Positions 10,121 to 18,759 of a stretch of 64,000 nucleotides of DNA are shown piece by piece. Position 1 is the first letter of the stretch, and each line of letters opens with the position of its first letter. Below the pieces are notes generated by a model. That model did not search any database, was not told where the DNA came from, and saw only the letters and a list, made by a program, of their open reading frames with translations. The stretch is taken from contig NZ_BCUT01000001.1 in the NCBI RefSeq assembly GCF_001591365.1, forward strand, positions 372,001-436,000, written 5' to 3'. This stretch comes from Variovorax paradoxus NBRC 15149. Lineage in GTDB: Bacteria > Pseudomonadota > Gammaproteobacteria > Burkholderiales > Burkholderiaceae_C. Position numbers and translations under genes: made by a program.

Positions 10121-12439
10121 TTGCGTACCACAGCAGCTCTTCTTTCGATCGCGAATGGCGCCAACACCTCGTTCGTGAACCGTGTCGCAGACCCCAGCAT
10201 TCCGATCGAAGCCTTGGTCGAGGACCCGGTCGAGGCGGTGGAGCGCATGGCCGAGGCGGAGGGCTCGCTTGGCCTGTCCCATCCGCTGATTGCGGAACCG
10301 TCGAGCCTATACGGTGCCGGCCGTCGCAATTCGCAAGGCCTGGATCTGTCGAACGAGCAGACGCTGCAGTCACTCGAGCTGGCACTCACAGAATCAGCCG
10401 GGGTCCGGTGGACAGCCCAACCCATGCTGAGCCAAGCCGCACCGATGGTCGACGCCGGCTGGAAGCCTGTTCGCAACCCGGCGAACCACCTAGACATCGT
10501 GGGCCGGTGCCGCGCCGCGACCGAAGACGAGATTGAGTCCGCCCTGAAGTCCGCCACCGAATTCGCTCCCTCCTGGGCGGCGACTTCGCCGGCAGGGCGC
10601 GCCGACTGCCTGGAGCGGGCAGCGGACCTCATGCAGGCGCGCATGCCCCTTTTGCTCGGCCTCCTCGCCCGAGAAGCGGGCAAGACCTATTCCAATGGAA
10701 TTGCCGAAGTTCGGGAAGCCATCGACTTCCTGCGTTTCTATGCCGCCCAAGCCCGAAATGACTTCGACAACCATGCCCATCGAGCCCTGGGCCCCGTGGT
10801 CTGCATCAGCCCGTGGAATTTCCCGCTGGCTATCTTCGTCGGCCAAATCGCAGCGGCGGCGGCGGCAGGCAACACCGTGCTGGCCAAGCCTGCGGAGCAG
10901 ACCTCGCTGATCGCTGCAGCGGGTATTGGGCTTCTGCGCGAAGGCGGAGTGCCGCCCGCGGCCGTGCAGCTAGTCACCGGCCGCGGTTCTGTCGTCGGCG
11001 CTCGGATGATCGCGGATGCGCGGACGCAAGGGGTGATGTTTACCGGTTCCACCGAAGTCGCCCGCCACCTGCAGCAAACGCTCGCAGGGCGCGTCGGCCC
11101 CACGGGCGACCCGATTCCATTGATCGCGGAAACCGGTGGACAGAATGCCATGCTGGTGGACTCCTCCGCACTCCTGGAGCAGGTCGCAGCCGACATCGTG
11201 GGATCTGCCTTCGATAGCGCTGGCCAGCGATGCTCCGCCCTGCGGGTGCTGTGCGTACAGGACGAGATCGCCGATAGCCTCATTGCCATGGTGCGCGGCG
11301 AGATGGCCGAGTCGGATGTCGGAAATCCGGCGATGCTTCGCACCGATGTCGGGCCGGTCATCGACGCCGGTGCCCGCCGCGGCATCGAAGACCACATCGA
11401 AGCGATGCGCGCGAAGGGCCGCAAGGTGCATCGGCTCGGTCGCCATGCGCGCGCGGTGATCGAGGGGGGCACTTATGTTCTGCCCACCCTCATCGAGCTG
11501 GAGAGCATTTCCGAACTGACGAAGGAAGTTTTTGGTCCGGTTCTGCACGTGGTGCGCTTCTCGCGCCAGAACCTGCTGGCAATGCTCGATCAAGTCAATG
11601 CCACCGGATATGGCCTGACCATGGGTCTGCACACCCGAATCGACGAAACGATCGAGCGCGTGGTGGCGCGTGCCCGTGCCGGCAACCTCTACATCAACCG
11701 GAACATGGTGGGTGCGGTGGTGGGCGTGCAGCCGTTCGGTGGAGAAGGCCTGTCGGGCACCGGTCCCAAGGCGGGCGGCCCGCTCTATATGTACCGGCTG
11801 ATTGCGGCCACGCCGCAAGACGTCCTAAGCCGGGCGCTGGCTGTCGGCCTGCCTGGATCGCAGCCAGTGCAGATGAACCGACGAACGCCCGAAGTGTTTG
11901 GTTCGTTGCTGGCGTGGCTTGCGGAACACCAGGCCCACCGCACGGCCGCGCAATGCCGTAAGTTCGCCGACCTCGTGGGTGACTGCAGTGAGCGCGTCCT
12001 GGCCGGCCCCACCGGCGAACGCAATGTGTATTCGCTGCATCCGCGGGAAGCCGTGTTCTGCATGGCGGATTCGACCGATGGGTATCTCCATGCCCTGGCG
12101 GCGGCGCTGGCAGTCGGAACGCAAGTCATTTGGGAGGCAAGCTCAACCACAGAGGCACTAAGGGCCAACCTGCCGCCTGATGTCCAGAAGCGGATCGTGC
12201 TGGCAAAGGACTGGCTGTCTTCAAATGTCGCCTTCGATGTGGCCTTGCATCAGGGCAGCGAATCGGAGCTGAAGCGGGTGTCTGCCCTCCTTGCCCGACG
12301 CGACGGCCCTATCGTGAGCCTACGCCGCTTCTCCGCGGAGCAGGCAAGCATGCCGCTCGAAGCGTTGATGGTGGAGCGAGCCATCAGCACCAACACCACC
12401 GCCGCCGGGGGCAACGCCAGTCTCATGACGATTGCGTGA
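10121..12439 (+). pseudogene. putA: 5'-truncated putA: P5C dehydrogenase and C-terminal domains only
   Basis: PutA normally has about 1,200-1,300 residues: DNA-binding/arm, proline dehydrogenase, then NAD-dependent L-glutamate-gamma-semialdehyde dehydrogenase and, in long forms, a C-terminal ALDH-like domain. This reading frame enters at NGANTSFVNRVADPSIPIEA, the very end of the proline dehydrogenase barrel, and is intact from there on. The dehydrogenase shows PWNFPLAIF, E337 (ETGGQNAMLVDSSA) and nucleophile C371 (SAGQRCSALRVL), followed by an approximately 180-residue C-terminal domain. The two arginines that precede NGAN in full PutA proteins are absent (LLSIANGAN). There is no ATG or ribosome-binding site at the break (only a TTG at 10121). 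It is most likely a rearrangement remnant, although a P5C dehydrogenase fragment could still be made. proC follows. Confidence 0.85.
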
Positions 12440-12493
12440 GCCGAACAGGCCCTGCTGCACGGCGTGGCAGGGCACAACCAAGCAGAACACTTC

Positions 12494-13324
12494 ATGCACA
12501 CCAACGACATCATCACACCATCCATCGTGTTCATCGGCGGAGGCCAGATGGCCAGCGCCATCATCGCCGGCCTCGTCGGGACGTCGAACGGCGGCAGCCA
12601 CATTCTGGTCGTCGAGCCGATCGAAACGCAGCGCGAGCTTCTGTCGTCGCGCTATGGCGTACACACTTCGGCCGAGGCCAACGAACGGATTGGGCAGGCC
12701 GAAATAGTAGTCTGGGCGATCAAACCGCAGATGTTCCGGGAAGCAGCTGCGGCCGCCCTGGAGCACCTGGGCAGCGCCTTGCACATCAGCATTGCTGCAG
12801 GCATTTCTGTCGAAGCCCTCTGCGTATTGTTGCAAACCCACCGCGTGGTGCGTGTCATGCCTAATACCTCGGCTTTGGTCGGTGCCGGCGTCTCCGGGAT
12901 GACCGCTTCCAAAGAACTGTCGCATGCCGACCGCGCGCGGGTCGAAGCGTTGCTGTCCGCGACTGGACACAGCTTTTGGGTCGATAACGACGAACGCCTG
13001 GATGCAGTGACCGCGGTAAGCGGGAGCGGCCCTGCCTATGTGTTCCATTTCTTGGAAGCCTTTCAATCGGCCACTGAAGCCCTCGGATTCAGCCCTGACA
13101 CCGCGCGTGAACTGGTGCTGCTAACTGCCCTGGGCGCTCTAGAGCAGGCGAAATGGGGAGAGGCTTTCGGCGCGCTGCGCGCTCGGGTGACTTCCCGGAA
13201 GGGCACCACGGAAGCGGCGCTGTCGGTGCTCGATGCGAGGGCGACTCCTGCAGCGCTTGCGGAGGCGGTGAAGTCGGCCTACCTCCGGGCTGGAGAGTTG
13301 TCGCTGGAGTTGTCCAAGTCCTGA
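12494..13324 (+). CDS. proC: Pyrroline-5-carboxylate reductase
   Basis: A cytoplasmic enzyme that reduces 1-pyrroline-5-carboxylate to proline with NAD(P)H, the last step of proline synthesis. 276 residues, the standard length. The N-terminal Rossmann motif VFIGGGQMASAIIAGL (about 11-26) is followed by WAIKPQM, RVMPNTSALVGAGVSGM, and the family signature SGSGPAYVFHFLEAF with C-terminal RVTSRKGTTEAAL. ATG 12494 was chosen over an in-frame ATG at 12464 because homology starts directly after it. It lies 54 bp after the truncated putA on the same strand. Pairing a degradative and a biosynthetic proline gene is unusual and may reflect an island-borne copy or P5C recycling. Confidence 0.93.
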   Translation: MHTNDIITPSIVFIGGGQMASAIIAGLVGTSNGGSHILVVEPIETQRELLSSRYGVHTSAEANERIGQAEIVVWAIKPQMFREAAAAALEHLGSALHISIAAGISVEALCVLLQTHRVVRVMPNTSALVGAGVSGMTASKELSHADRARVEALLSATGHSFWVDNDERLDAVTAVSGSGPAYVFHFLEAFQSATEALGFSPDTARELVLLTALGALEQAKWGEAFGALRARVTSRKGTTEAALSVLDARATPAALAEAVKSAYLRAGELSLELSKS

Positions 13325-13347
13325 GCAGACGATAGAGGCATCGGACG

Positions 13348-13476
13348 ATGAGCCCCGTCGGCGGGTGGCGATCAGCCAGGCGGGTGGGCATTGTGCGGCG
13401 CGCCTCCGGCTATCTCAGCCCTGCGGCATCGCAAGCCATGCAAGCACTGGAAGCCATGCTGCGCAAGGAGCGCTGA
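13348..13476 (+). pseudogene. C-terminal remnant of a LysR-family regulator
   Basis: A short in-frame tail GIVRRASGYLSPAASQAM, then LEAMLRKER and stop, resembling the end of a LysR-type effector domain. Nothing upstream continues the family. It lies between proC and the shattered oxidoreductase gene, consistent with a divergent LysR/oxidoreductase pair that was deleted and scrambled. Confidence 0.45.
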
Positions 13477-13527
13477 GGGCAATGGGCGTCTCAATGGAAA
13501 TCGCCGCTCGAGCCCTGCCGACCTTCG

Positions 13528-13858
13528 GTGGCAATCAACACCTCCGCACTCGGGCTCATGTACGTTCACGTGCTCGACCGCTCGCCCCGGGCACTCCGCC
13601 TGTTCCGCCGAAGCTTAAGACCGACCTATGGGCTGCCTTCGACGGTCCTTGCATTCTTGCCGGCGGACCCGACAAGCCAGCGCGCAGCAGGCCCTCAGCG
13701 AAGGCCGCGCAGACCTCGCGGCGATGTGCAAGACTTTCATCACCAACCCGACCTGGTCGACCGCAGGCGCCACGAAGGCCGCTGAACGCCCCTGCCCCGG
13801 TACCGTTCTACACGCCCGATGCAAAGGGCTATACGGACTATCCGGCGCTCGCTAGCTA
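13528..13858 (+). pseudogene. Old-yellow-enzyme (NemA-like NADH:flavin oxidoreductase) C-terminal remnant
   Basis: Pieces of one protein appear in order but in changing frames: AINTSALGLMYVHVLDRS (from 13528), then GTPPVPPKLKTDLWAAFDG and ILAGG (about 13594-13670), then ASAQQALSEGRADLAAM (about 13673-13725), FITNPDLVDR, and finally PLNAP with FYTPDAKGYTDYPALAS and the stop at 13857. This is the typical C-terminal end of alkene reductases of the OYE family (GGFD, then EGRADLVAFGRPFIANPDL, then FYTP-x-x-x-GYTDYP). At least three frameshifts and the missing FMN-binding N-terminal two thirds make it non-functional. Confidence 0.75.
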
Positions 13859-13972
13859 GGCGTCGCCTGTCTGGCGATTCGCTGTCGATGGAGAGGGTGC
13901 GCGACTTCGCTCACACGCCACGCTGGCGACTGATGGGGTGAACGGAGGGGGATCCAGCTGTGCCCAACAAGA

Positions 13973-14875
13973 TCAAACCGAATTTCCCCCGAGCCCTCGC
14001 ACATGCCGCACCACAGTCGCAACAAACGCCGCGGCGGCAGGGGTTGGCGGCCGCCTCGGGTGTGTCACGCACACGAGCTGCCGCGTCAGGCGAGGCGCTA
14101 TCACTGTGTGACCGCGCAGCGAAGCATGCTCAAGCTGTTTTCGAACGGCGATGCGCGGCAGCACCGTACAGAACTCACTCTCGAGAACCAGCTTCAGAAT
14201 CGCGCTGATCGAATCGATCTCGACGCCAGGAGCCAGCGACACGTCTTCGGCTTCGCCAAAGCTCTCGATGATGCCGCGCAGACCATGTTGGCGCGTGGGC
14301 AGCACGAGCTTCAGATGCGCAAGCTCACGGAACGGAACGGTTTCGTCCAATGCAGTATGCAGAGGGCCGGTGACCAGCAGCAGTTCTTCTTCGGCGATGG
14401 GTTCGGAGTTGAGGGCCAGCGATCGCCGCGGCTTGTTGATGATCGCTGCGTCCAACTGACCGACCGACACCGCATCGGTCAACGTGCCGCTGAAGCCATC
14501 GGTCAATGAAAGCTCCACTTTCGGATGCAGGCTCGAGAACTCCAGCAGGGCGTCGACCAACACTCCTTGGGCGATGGTCGCGATCATTCCCACGCGCACC
14601 TGCCCCGTCAGTTCCGCGCTGGTCTGCATGACCTGTTCGCGCGCTCGCGAGAAATCACCCAGCACGGGCAGAAACAGGCGGTACATGCGCCGTCCGTCAC
14701 TGGTCGGCTGCATGCCCTGCGGCCTTCGCACGAACAGCTGCTGCCCGACCTCTTCCTCCAGCTTGGCGATCTGCATGCTGAGCGCCGGCTGGACGATGTT
14801 GAGGCGCCGTGCCGCGCGGGTCACCGAGCCTTCTTCGTAGAGGCAGACGAAATATTGGATCTGACGGAACTCCAT
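13973..14875 (-). CDS. LysR-family transcriptional regulator of the adjacent catabolic operon
   Basis: 300 residues. The N-terminal winged helix reads MEFRQIQYFVCLYEEGSVTR, ARRLNIVQPALSMQIAKLEEE and VGQQLFVR (1-60), followed by a periplasmic-binding-like effector domain (VRVGMIATIAQGVLVDALLEF, then DGFSGTLTDAVSVGQLDAAI). The sequence is close to the CbnR/NAC-like group often linked to aromatic catabolism. ATG 14875 gives the canonical LysR start; the longer frame from 14926 would run through the predicted operator. It is divergent from the enolase-superfamily gene at 15012 and is the obvious candidate activator of the 15012-31525 operon. Confidence 0.92.
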   Translation of the reverse strand: MEFRQIQYFVCLYEEGSVTRAARRLNIVQPALSMQIAKLEEEVGQQLFVRRPQGMQPTSDGRRMYRLFLPVLGDFSRAREQVMQTSAELTGQVRVGMIATIAQGVLVDALLEFSSLHPKVELSLTDGFSGTLTDAVSVGQLDAAIINKPRRSLALNSEPIAEEELLLVTGPLHTALDETVPFRELAHLKLVLPTRQHGLRGIIESFGEAEDVSLAPGVEIDSISAILKLVLESEFCTVLPRIAVRKQLEHASLRGHTVIAPRLTRQLVCVTHPRRPPTPAAAAFVATVVRHVRGLGGNSV

Positions 14876-14907
14876 GAACCTTCTCCCAGCGTGAGTGGCA
14901 TCACTGC

Positions 14908-14936
14908 AAATGATCGCTCGTATCATTTAATATTAA
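14908..14936. promoter_or_regulatory. Predicted LysR operator: inverted repeat plus AT-rich palindrome
   Basis: AAATGAT at 14908-14914 and ATCATTT at 14922-14928 form perfect 7-bp arms around a 7-nt spacer. They run directly into the 10-bp palindrome TTAATATTAA (14927-14936). The pair lies in the divergent region between the LysR gene (start 14875) and the first operon gene (start 15012). Size and spacing fit a LysR recognition site overlapping the regulator's own promoter. Confidence 0.6.
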
Positions 14937-15011
14937 TTGACCTGATGCAAGGCGATTTTTAGACTTTCTCCCAGACGGCCACCCTCGTGCCGCTCATGGA
15001 GACAAGTTCAC

Positions 15012-16196
15012 ATGCCCTCTTCGCTCGCGTCGGACGCGCCGTCCGCCACGTCCGGGTCCGCCATCGCCGACATCCAGGCCTGGGCCACGTCGTTCCCCGT
15101 TCCCGCCGCGCACAGCGTGCGACTGGGCGTCGGCCGCACGCTCAAGCGCGACGCCGTGATCGTCAAGGTGACGACCGAGAACGGCCTGGTCGGCTGGGGC
15201 GAATCGCACCACGGCCGCGCGCATTCGAGCATCGCGCACTTCGTCACCCATGCGCTCCGGCCGATGGTGCTCGGCATGGACGCGACCGACGTCAACGGCG
15301 TGTGGCAGCGCATCTATTCGCGCCAGCTGGCGAGCCACGGCATCGGCGCGGGTTGCGCCATTGCCATGAGCGGGATCGACATGGCGCTGTGGGACATCCG
15401 CGGCAAGGCGACGGGGTGGCCGCTGTACAAGCTGCTGGGCGGCGCGTCGAAGCCGATCGCTGCCTACGCCGGCGGCGTGGCGCTGGGCTGGCAGGATCCG
15501 TCGGCGCTGGTCGACGAAGCCTCCGCCCACGTGCAGGCCGGCTACAAGGCGGTGAAGCTGCGGTTGGGCGACACGGTGGAGCGCGACGTGGCGCGCGTGG
15601 CCGCGGTGCGCAAGGCTTTTGGCGAAGGCATCGAGATCCTGACGGACGTGAACGCCGCCTACTCCCTGGCCGATGCGCGGCGCGCCATGCCTCAGCTGGA
15701 CGCGCTGAACGTGGGCTGGCTCGAAGAACCCTTCCCCGCACATGACTACCGCAGCTACGAGCTGGCGCGCGCCTACGGCCGTGTGCCCTTCGCCGCCGGC
15801 GAGAACCACTACACACGCTTCGAGTTCAACCGGCTGGTGGACGACCGCGTGGTGTCGATCCTGCAGCCCGACCTGTCGAAGACCGGCGGCATCACCGAGA
15901 CGATGCGCATCGCGGCCTTGGCCTCGGCGCACAAGCTGCCGATCCATCCGCACTCGTCGATGACAGGCATCAACATGGCCGCGACGCTGCACGTGCTCGC
16001 TGCCATCGAGGGCCATGGCTACTTCGAGGCCGACGTGTCGCGCGGCAACTTGTTCCGTGACGAGCTGGTCGCCACGCCCTTCGCGATCGGCGCCGACGGC
16101 TGCGTGCGTCCCTCCGATGCGCCCGGCATCGGCGTGGAGGTCGATGAAGCCTTCCTCGCTGCGCACCCCGCCATCGAAGGTCCGGCCTACGCCTGA
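15012..16196 (+). CDS. Mandelate racemase/muconate lactonizing-type enolase-superfamily enzyme
   Basis: A 394-residue (alpha/beta)7-beta barrel enzyme that abstracts a proton alpha to a carboxylate. The metal ligands are visible as D212 (ILTDVNAAYS), E238 or E239 (GWLEEPF) and E264 (AAGENHY). The mandelate-racemase-type His/Asp pair is D287 (LQPDLSKTGG) and H314 (IHPHSS). The second-strand catalytic motif, usually Lys-x-Lys, is K182-L-R184 here (YKAVKLRLG), which suggests dehydration or racemisation of a substrate different from mandelate. It is the first gene of the operon, divergent from LysR, and precedes a Bug receptor. The pathway role is inferred: racemase or dehydratase for an alpha-hydroxy acid. 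Confidence 0.85.
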   Translation: MPSSLASDAPSATSGSAIADIQAWATSFPVPAAHSVRLGVGRTLKRDAVIVKVTTENGLVGWGESHHGRAHSSIAHFVTHALRPMVLGMDATDVNGVWQRIYSRQLASHGIGAGCAIAMSGIDMALWDIRGKATGWPLYKLLGGASKPIAAYAGGVALGWQDPSALVDEASAHVQAGYKAVKLRLGDTVERDVARVAAVRKAFGEGIEILTDVNAAYSLADARRAMPQLDALNVGWLEEPFPAHDYRSYELARAYGRVPFAAGENHYTRFEFNRLVDDRVVSILQPDLSKTGGITETMRIAALASAHKLPIHPHSSMTGINMAATLHVLAAIEGHGYFEADVSRGNLFRDELVATPFAIGADGCVRPSDAPGIGVEVDEAFLAAHPAIEGPAYA

Positions 16197-16242
16197 CGTC
16201 TTGCATCCGCTTCGCCGCACAACAACTTCCGGAGACAAACCC

Positions 16243-17235
16243 ATGCAGACATTCCAGCGCCGCCGTGCGCTCCTGGCGGCCGCCGTGGGCGCCGCTCTCG
16301 CGCTCGCCTTCGTTGCCGGTCCGGCACGGGCGCAGGACAGTTACCCCGCCAAGCCGATCCGCATCGTCGTGCCGTACCCTGCGGGCGGCTTCAACGACAC
16401 GCTCGGCCGGCTCGTCGCGAACAAGCTCTCGGCCGCATGGAAGCAGCCCGTGATCGTCGACAACAAGCCGGGTGGCGGCACAGTGATCGGCACGCAGGCC
16501 GCCGCCACCGCACCGGCCGACGGCTACACGCTGCTGGTGGTGCAGTTCCCGTTCGCGGCCAACCCGTGGCTCTACAAGTCGCTGCCCTACGACAGCGCCA
16601 AGGCCTTCGCGCCGGTAGTGCTGGCGGGCCGTTCGCCGATGCTCATCGTGTCGCACGCGGCCGGTCCTCTGCGAACGCTCGGCGACGTGCTCGCGGCGGC
16701 CAAGGCGAAGCCCGGCGCCCTCAATTACGGGTCGTCCGGCTCGGGTTCTTCCAACCATCTGGCGATGGCGCTGTTCGAGAGTGTGTCAGGCACCCGTATG
16801 ACGCAGGTGCCCTACAAGGGCAGTACGCCGCTGCTGACCGATCTGGCGGGCGGGCAGGTCGACCTGGCCGTCGACCTCCTGCCGCACGCGCTTCCCTTCA
16901 TCCAATCCGGCAAGGTGCGTGCGCTGGCGATCGCGAGCACCAAGCGCTCGCCGCTGATGCCCGAGCTGCCCACGGCAGCCGAAGCGGGCGTGCCGGGCTA
17001 TGAAGTGAGCTCCTGGCACGGGTTCGTGGTGCCGGCCGGCACCCCACAGCCGGTGATCGACAAGCTCAACCGCGAGATGAACGCGATCTTCGCGATGGAC
17101 GATGTCAAGAAGGTGTTCGCGCAGCAAGGCGTGGTGCCCGACGGCGGAACGCCCGCGCAGTTCCAGCGCTTCATCGACTCGCAAATGGCACTGTGGAAGA
17201 AGGTCGTGCAAGACGGCCGCATCACAGCCGAATGA
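16243..17235 (+). CDS. Bug-family solute-binding protein (operon copy 1)
   Basis: A 330-residue periplasmic receptor with a clear signal peptide (RRRALLAAAVGAALALAFVAG, then PARAQ at about residues 25-29). The Bug start SYPAKPIRIVVPYPAGGFND is followed by VIVDNKPGGGTVIGTQAAATA. SLPYDSAKAFAPVVLAG and the C-terminal PTAAEAGVPGYEVSSWHGF are also typical. It lies 46 bp after the enolase-superfamily gene. The ligand is unknown but should be a carboxylate fed into this operon. A second Bug gene two positions on shares the aromatic-rich binding loop YPxGGFNDT, so the two may bind related compounds. Confidence 0.9.
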   Translation: MQTFQRRRALLAAAVGAALALAFVAGPARAQDSYPAKPIRIVVPYPAGGFNDTLGRLVANKLSAAWKQPVIVDNKPGGGTVIGTQAAATAPADGYTLLVVQFPFAANPWLYKSLPYDSAKAFAPVVLAGRSPMLIVSHAAGPLRTLGDVLAAAKAKPGALNYGSSGSGSSNHLAMALFESVSGTRMTQVPYKGSTPLLTDLAGGQVDLAVDLLPHALPFIQSGKVRALAIASTKRSPLMPELPTAAEAGVPGYEVSSWHGFVVPAGTPQPVIDKLNREMNAIFAMDDVKKVFAQQGVVPDGGTPAQFQRFIDSQMALWKKVVQDGRITAE

Positions 17236-17257
17236 CGCGCCTACCTCAGCCACACCC

Positions 17258-18712
17258 ATGAACGACCTCCAAGCCAAGAACCTGATCCACGGCGAGTGGC
17301 GGCCCGCGCAATCCGGCGCCTGGGGCACCCGCCACAACCCGGCCGACGGCACCGCGCTGGGCCGCTATGCCGCCTCCAGCCGCGTCGACGGCGATGCCGC
17401 CATCGCATCCGCACGCCGCGCCTTCGACCAGCCCGGCTGGGCACAGAATCCACGCCTGCGCCAGATGGTCATGCTGCGCTGGGCCGACCGCATCGAAGCC
17501 CGCGCGGAAGAGCTCGCTCGCCTGCTTACGTTGGAGAACGGCAAGGTCATTGCGCAGTCGCGCGGCGAAATCGGTGCCGCCGTTTCCGAGATCCGCTACT
17601 ACGCCGGCCTCGCGCGCTATATGCCGGGCCATGTTTTCGAGGTGGAGCCAGGCGCCTTCTCCACGCTGCTGAAGGAGCCCGCCGGGGTGGTCGGCATCAT
17701 CGTGCCGTGGAATGCGCCGGCGGTGCTGCTGATCCGCTCGCTCGCGCCTGCGCTGGCGGCCGGCTGCGCCACGGTCGTCAAGCCGGCGCCGCAGACCGCG
17801 CTGATCACCGCCGCGCTCATCGCCGAACTGCACGCCGCCCCGGGCCTTCCGTCCGGTGTGGTGAACCTGGTGAGCGAAGACGGTCACGAGGTCGCCGCGC
17901 GCCTGGTCGAGTCGGCCGACGTCGACGTCATCAGCTTCACCGGCTCCAACGCGACGGGCCAACGCATCATGGCCGCAGCGGCGCCGACGATGAAGAAGCT
18001 GTCGCTCGAGCTCGGCGGCAAGTCCGCCTGCCTGGTCTTCGACGACGCCGACGTGCAGGCGGTGGCGCCTGCGCTCGCGGCGGCAGCCACCATCATCAGC
18101 GGCCAGCAGTGCACCGCCGCGCGCCGGGTGCTGGTGCACGCGAAGCACTATGACGCGATGAAGCTGGCGCTGACCGCCTCGCTACGGGCGCTGAGCGTCG
18201 CGCCCGGCCTAGCCGAGGGCGCGCACATCGGTCCGATGATCGACGAAGATTCCGCGCGCAGCGTCGGCCAGCGCATCGACGAGGCGATGGCTGCAGCCGA
18301 CGAGGTGCTGCTGCGCGGCAGCCGCGGTGCCGGTGCGCTCGCGCGCGGCGCCTTCCTCACGCCCACCCTGGTCGCGCATCGCGACACCAGCGCCTTTTTC
18401 GTACAGGAAGAGATCTTCGGGCCCCTCCTTGTCGTCGAGCGCTTCGAAGACGAAGCCGAGGCCGTGGCGCGTGCCAACCACTCGGAGTTCGGCCTCTCGG
18501 CCAGCGTGTGGACGCGCGACGGCGCGCGCGCCTTGCGCGTGGCCCGCGCGCTGCGCAACGGCACGGTCTGGATCAATGACCACAACAAGCTTTTCGCCGA
18601 GGCGGAGACCGGCGGCTACCGCCGCAGCGGCCTCGGCCGCCTGCACGGCTACGACGCGCTGATCGACTTCCAGGAGATCAAGCACATCTATCAGCAGGTC
18701 GGCGCGATCTGA
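17258..18712 (+). CDS. NAD(P)-dependent aldehyde dehydrogenase (benzaldehyde-dehydrogenase-like role)
   Basis: A 484-residue cytoplasmic aldehyde dehydrogenase. The active-site residues are N152 (VPWNAPAVL), E251 (LSLELGGKSACL) and nucleophile C285 (SGQQCTAARR); K175 is in VVKPAPQT and the cofactor loop is SFTGSNATGQ (227-236). ATG 17258 directly precedes homology. In this operon it is the natural oxidiser of an aldehyde made by the downstream ThDP-dependent decarboxylase, as benzaldehyde dehydrogenase does in the mandelate pathway or furfural oxidation does in the furan pathway. The substrate is an inference. Confidence 0.88.
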   Translation: MNDLQAKNLIHGEWRPAQSGAWGTRHNPADGTALGRYAASSRVDGDAAIASARRAFDQPGWAQNPRLRQMVMLRWADRIEARAEELARLLTLENGKVIAQSRGEIGAAVSEIRYYAGLARYMPGHVFEVEPGAFSTLLKEPAGVVGIIVPWNAPAVLLIRSLAPALAAGCATVVKPAPQTALITAALIAELHAAPGLPSGVVNLVSEDGHEVAARLVESADVDVISFTGSNATGQRIMAAAAPTMKKLSLELGGKSACLVFDDADVQAVAPALAAAATIISGQQCTAARRVLVHAKHYDAMKLALTASLRALSVAPGLAEGAHIGPMIDEDSARSVGQRIDEAMAAADEVLLRGSRGAGALARGAFLTPTLVAHRDTSAFFVQEEIFGPLLVVERFEDEAEAVARANHSEFGLSASVWTRDGARALRVARALRNGTVWINDHNKLFAEAETGGYRRSGLGRLHGYDALIDFQEIKHIYQQVGAI

Positions 18713-18759
18713 GCGCCGCGACACCTGCGACCGAATCGACATCAAAGAACGGAGACATC

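Noticed and set aside
9163-14972. Right attachment site (second dusA 5' repeat) for the island
   Set aside because: Scanned by eye for the sequence around dusA codons 17-28 in either orientation and found no convincing copy in this interval.
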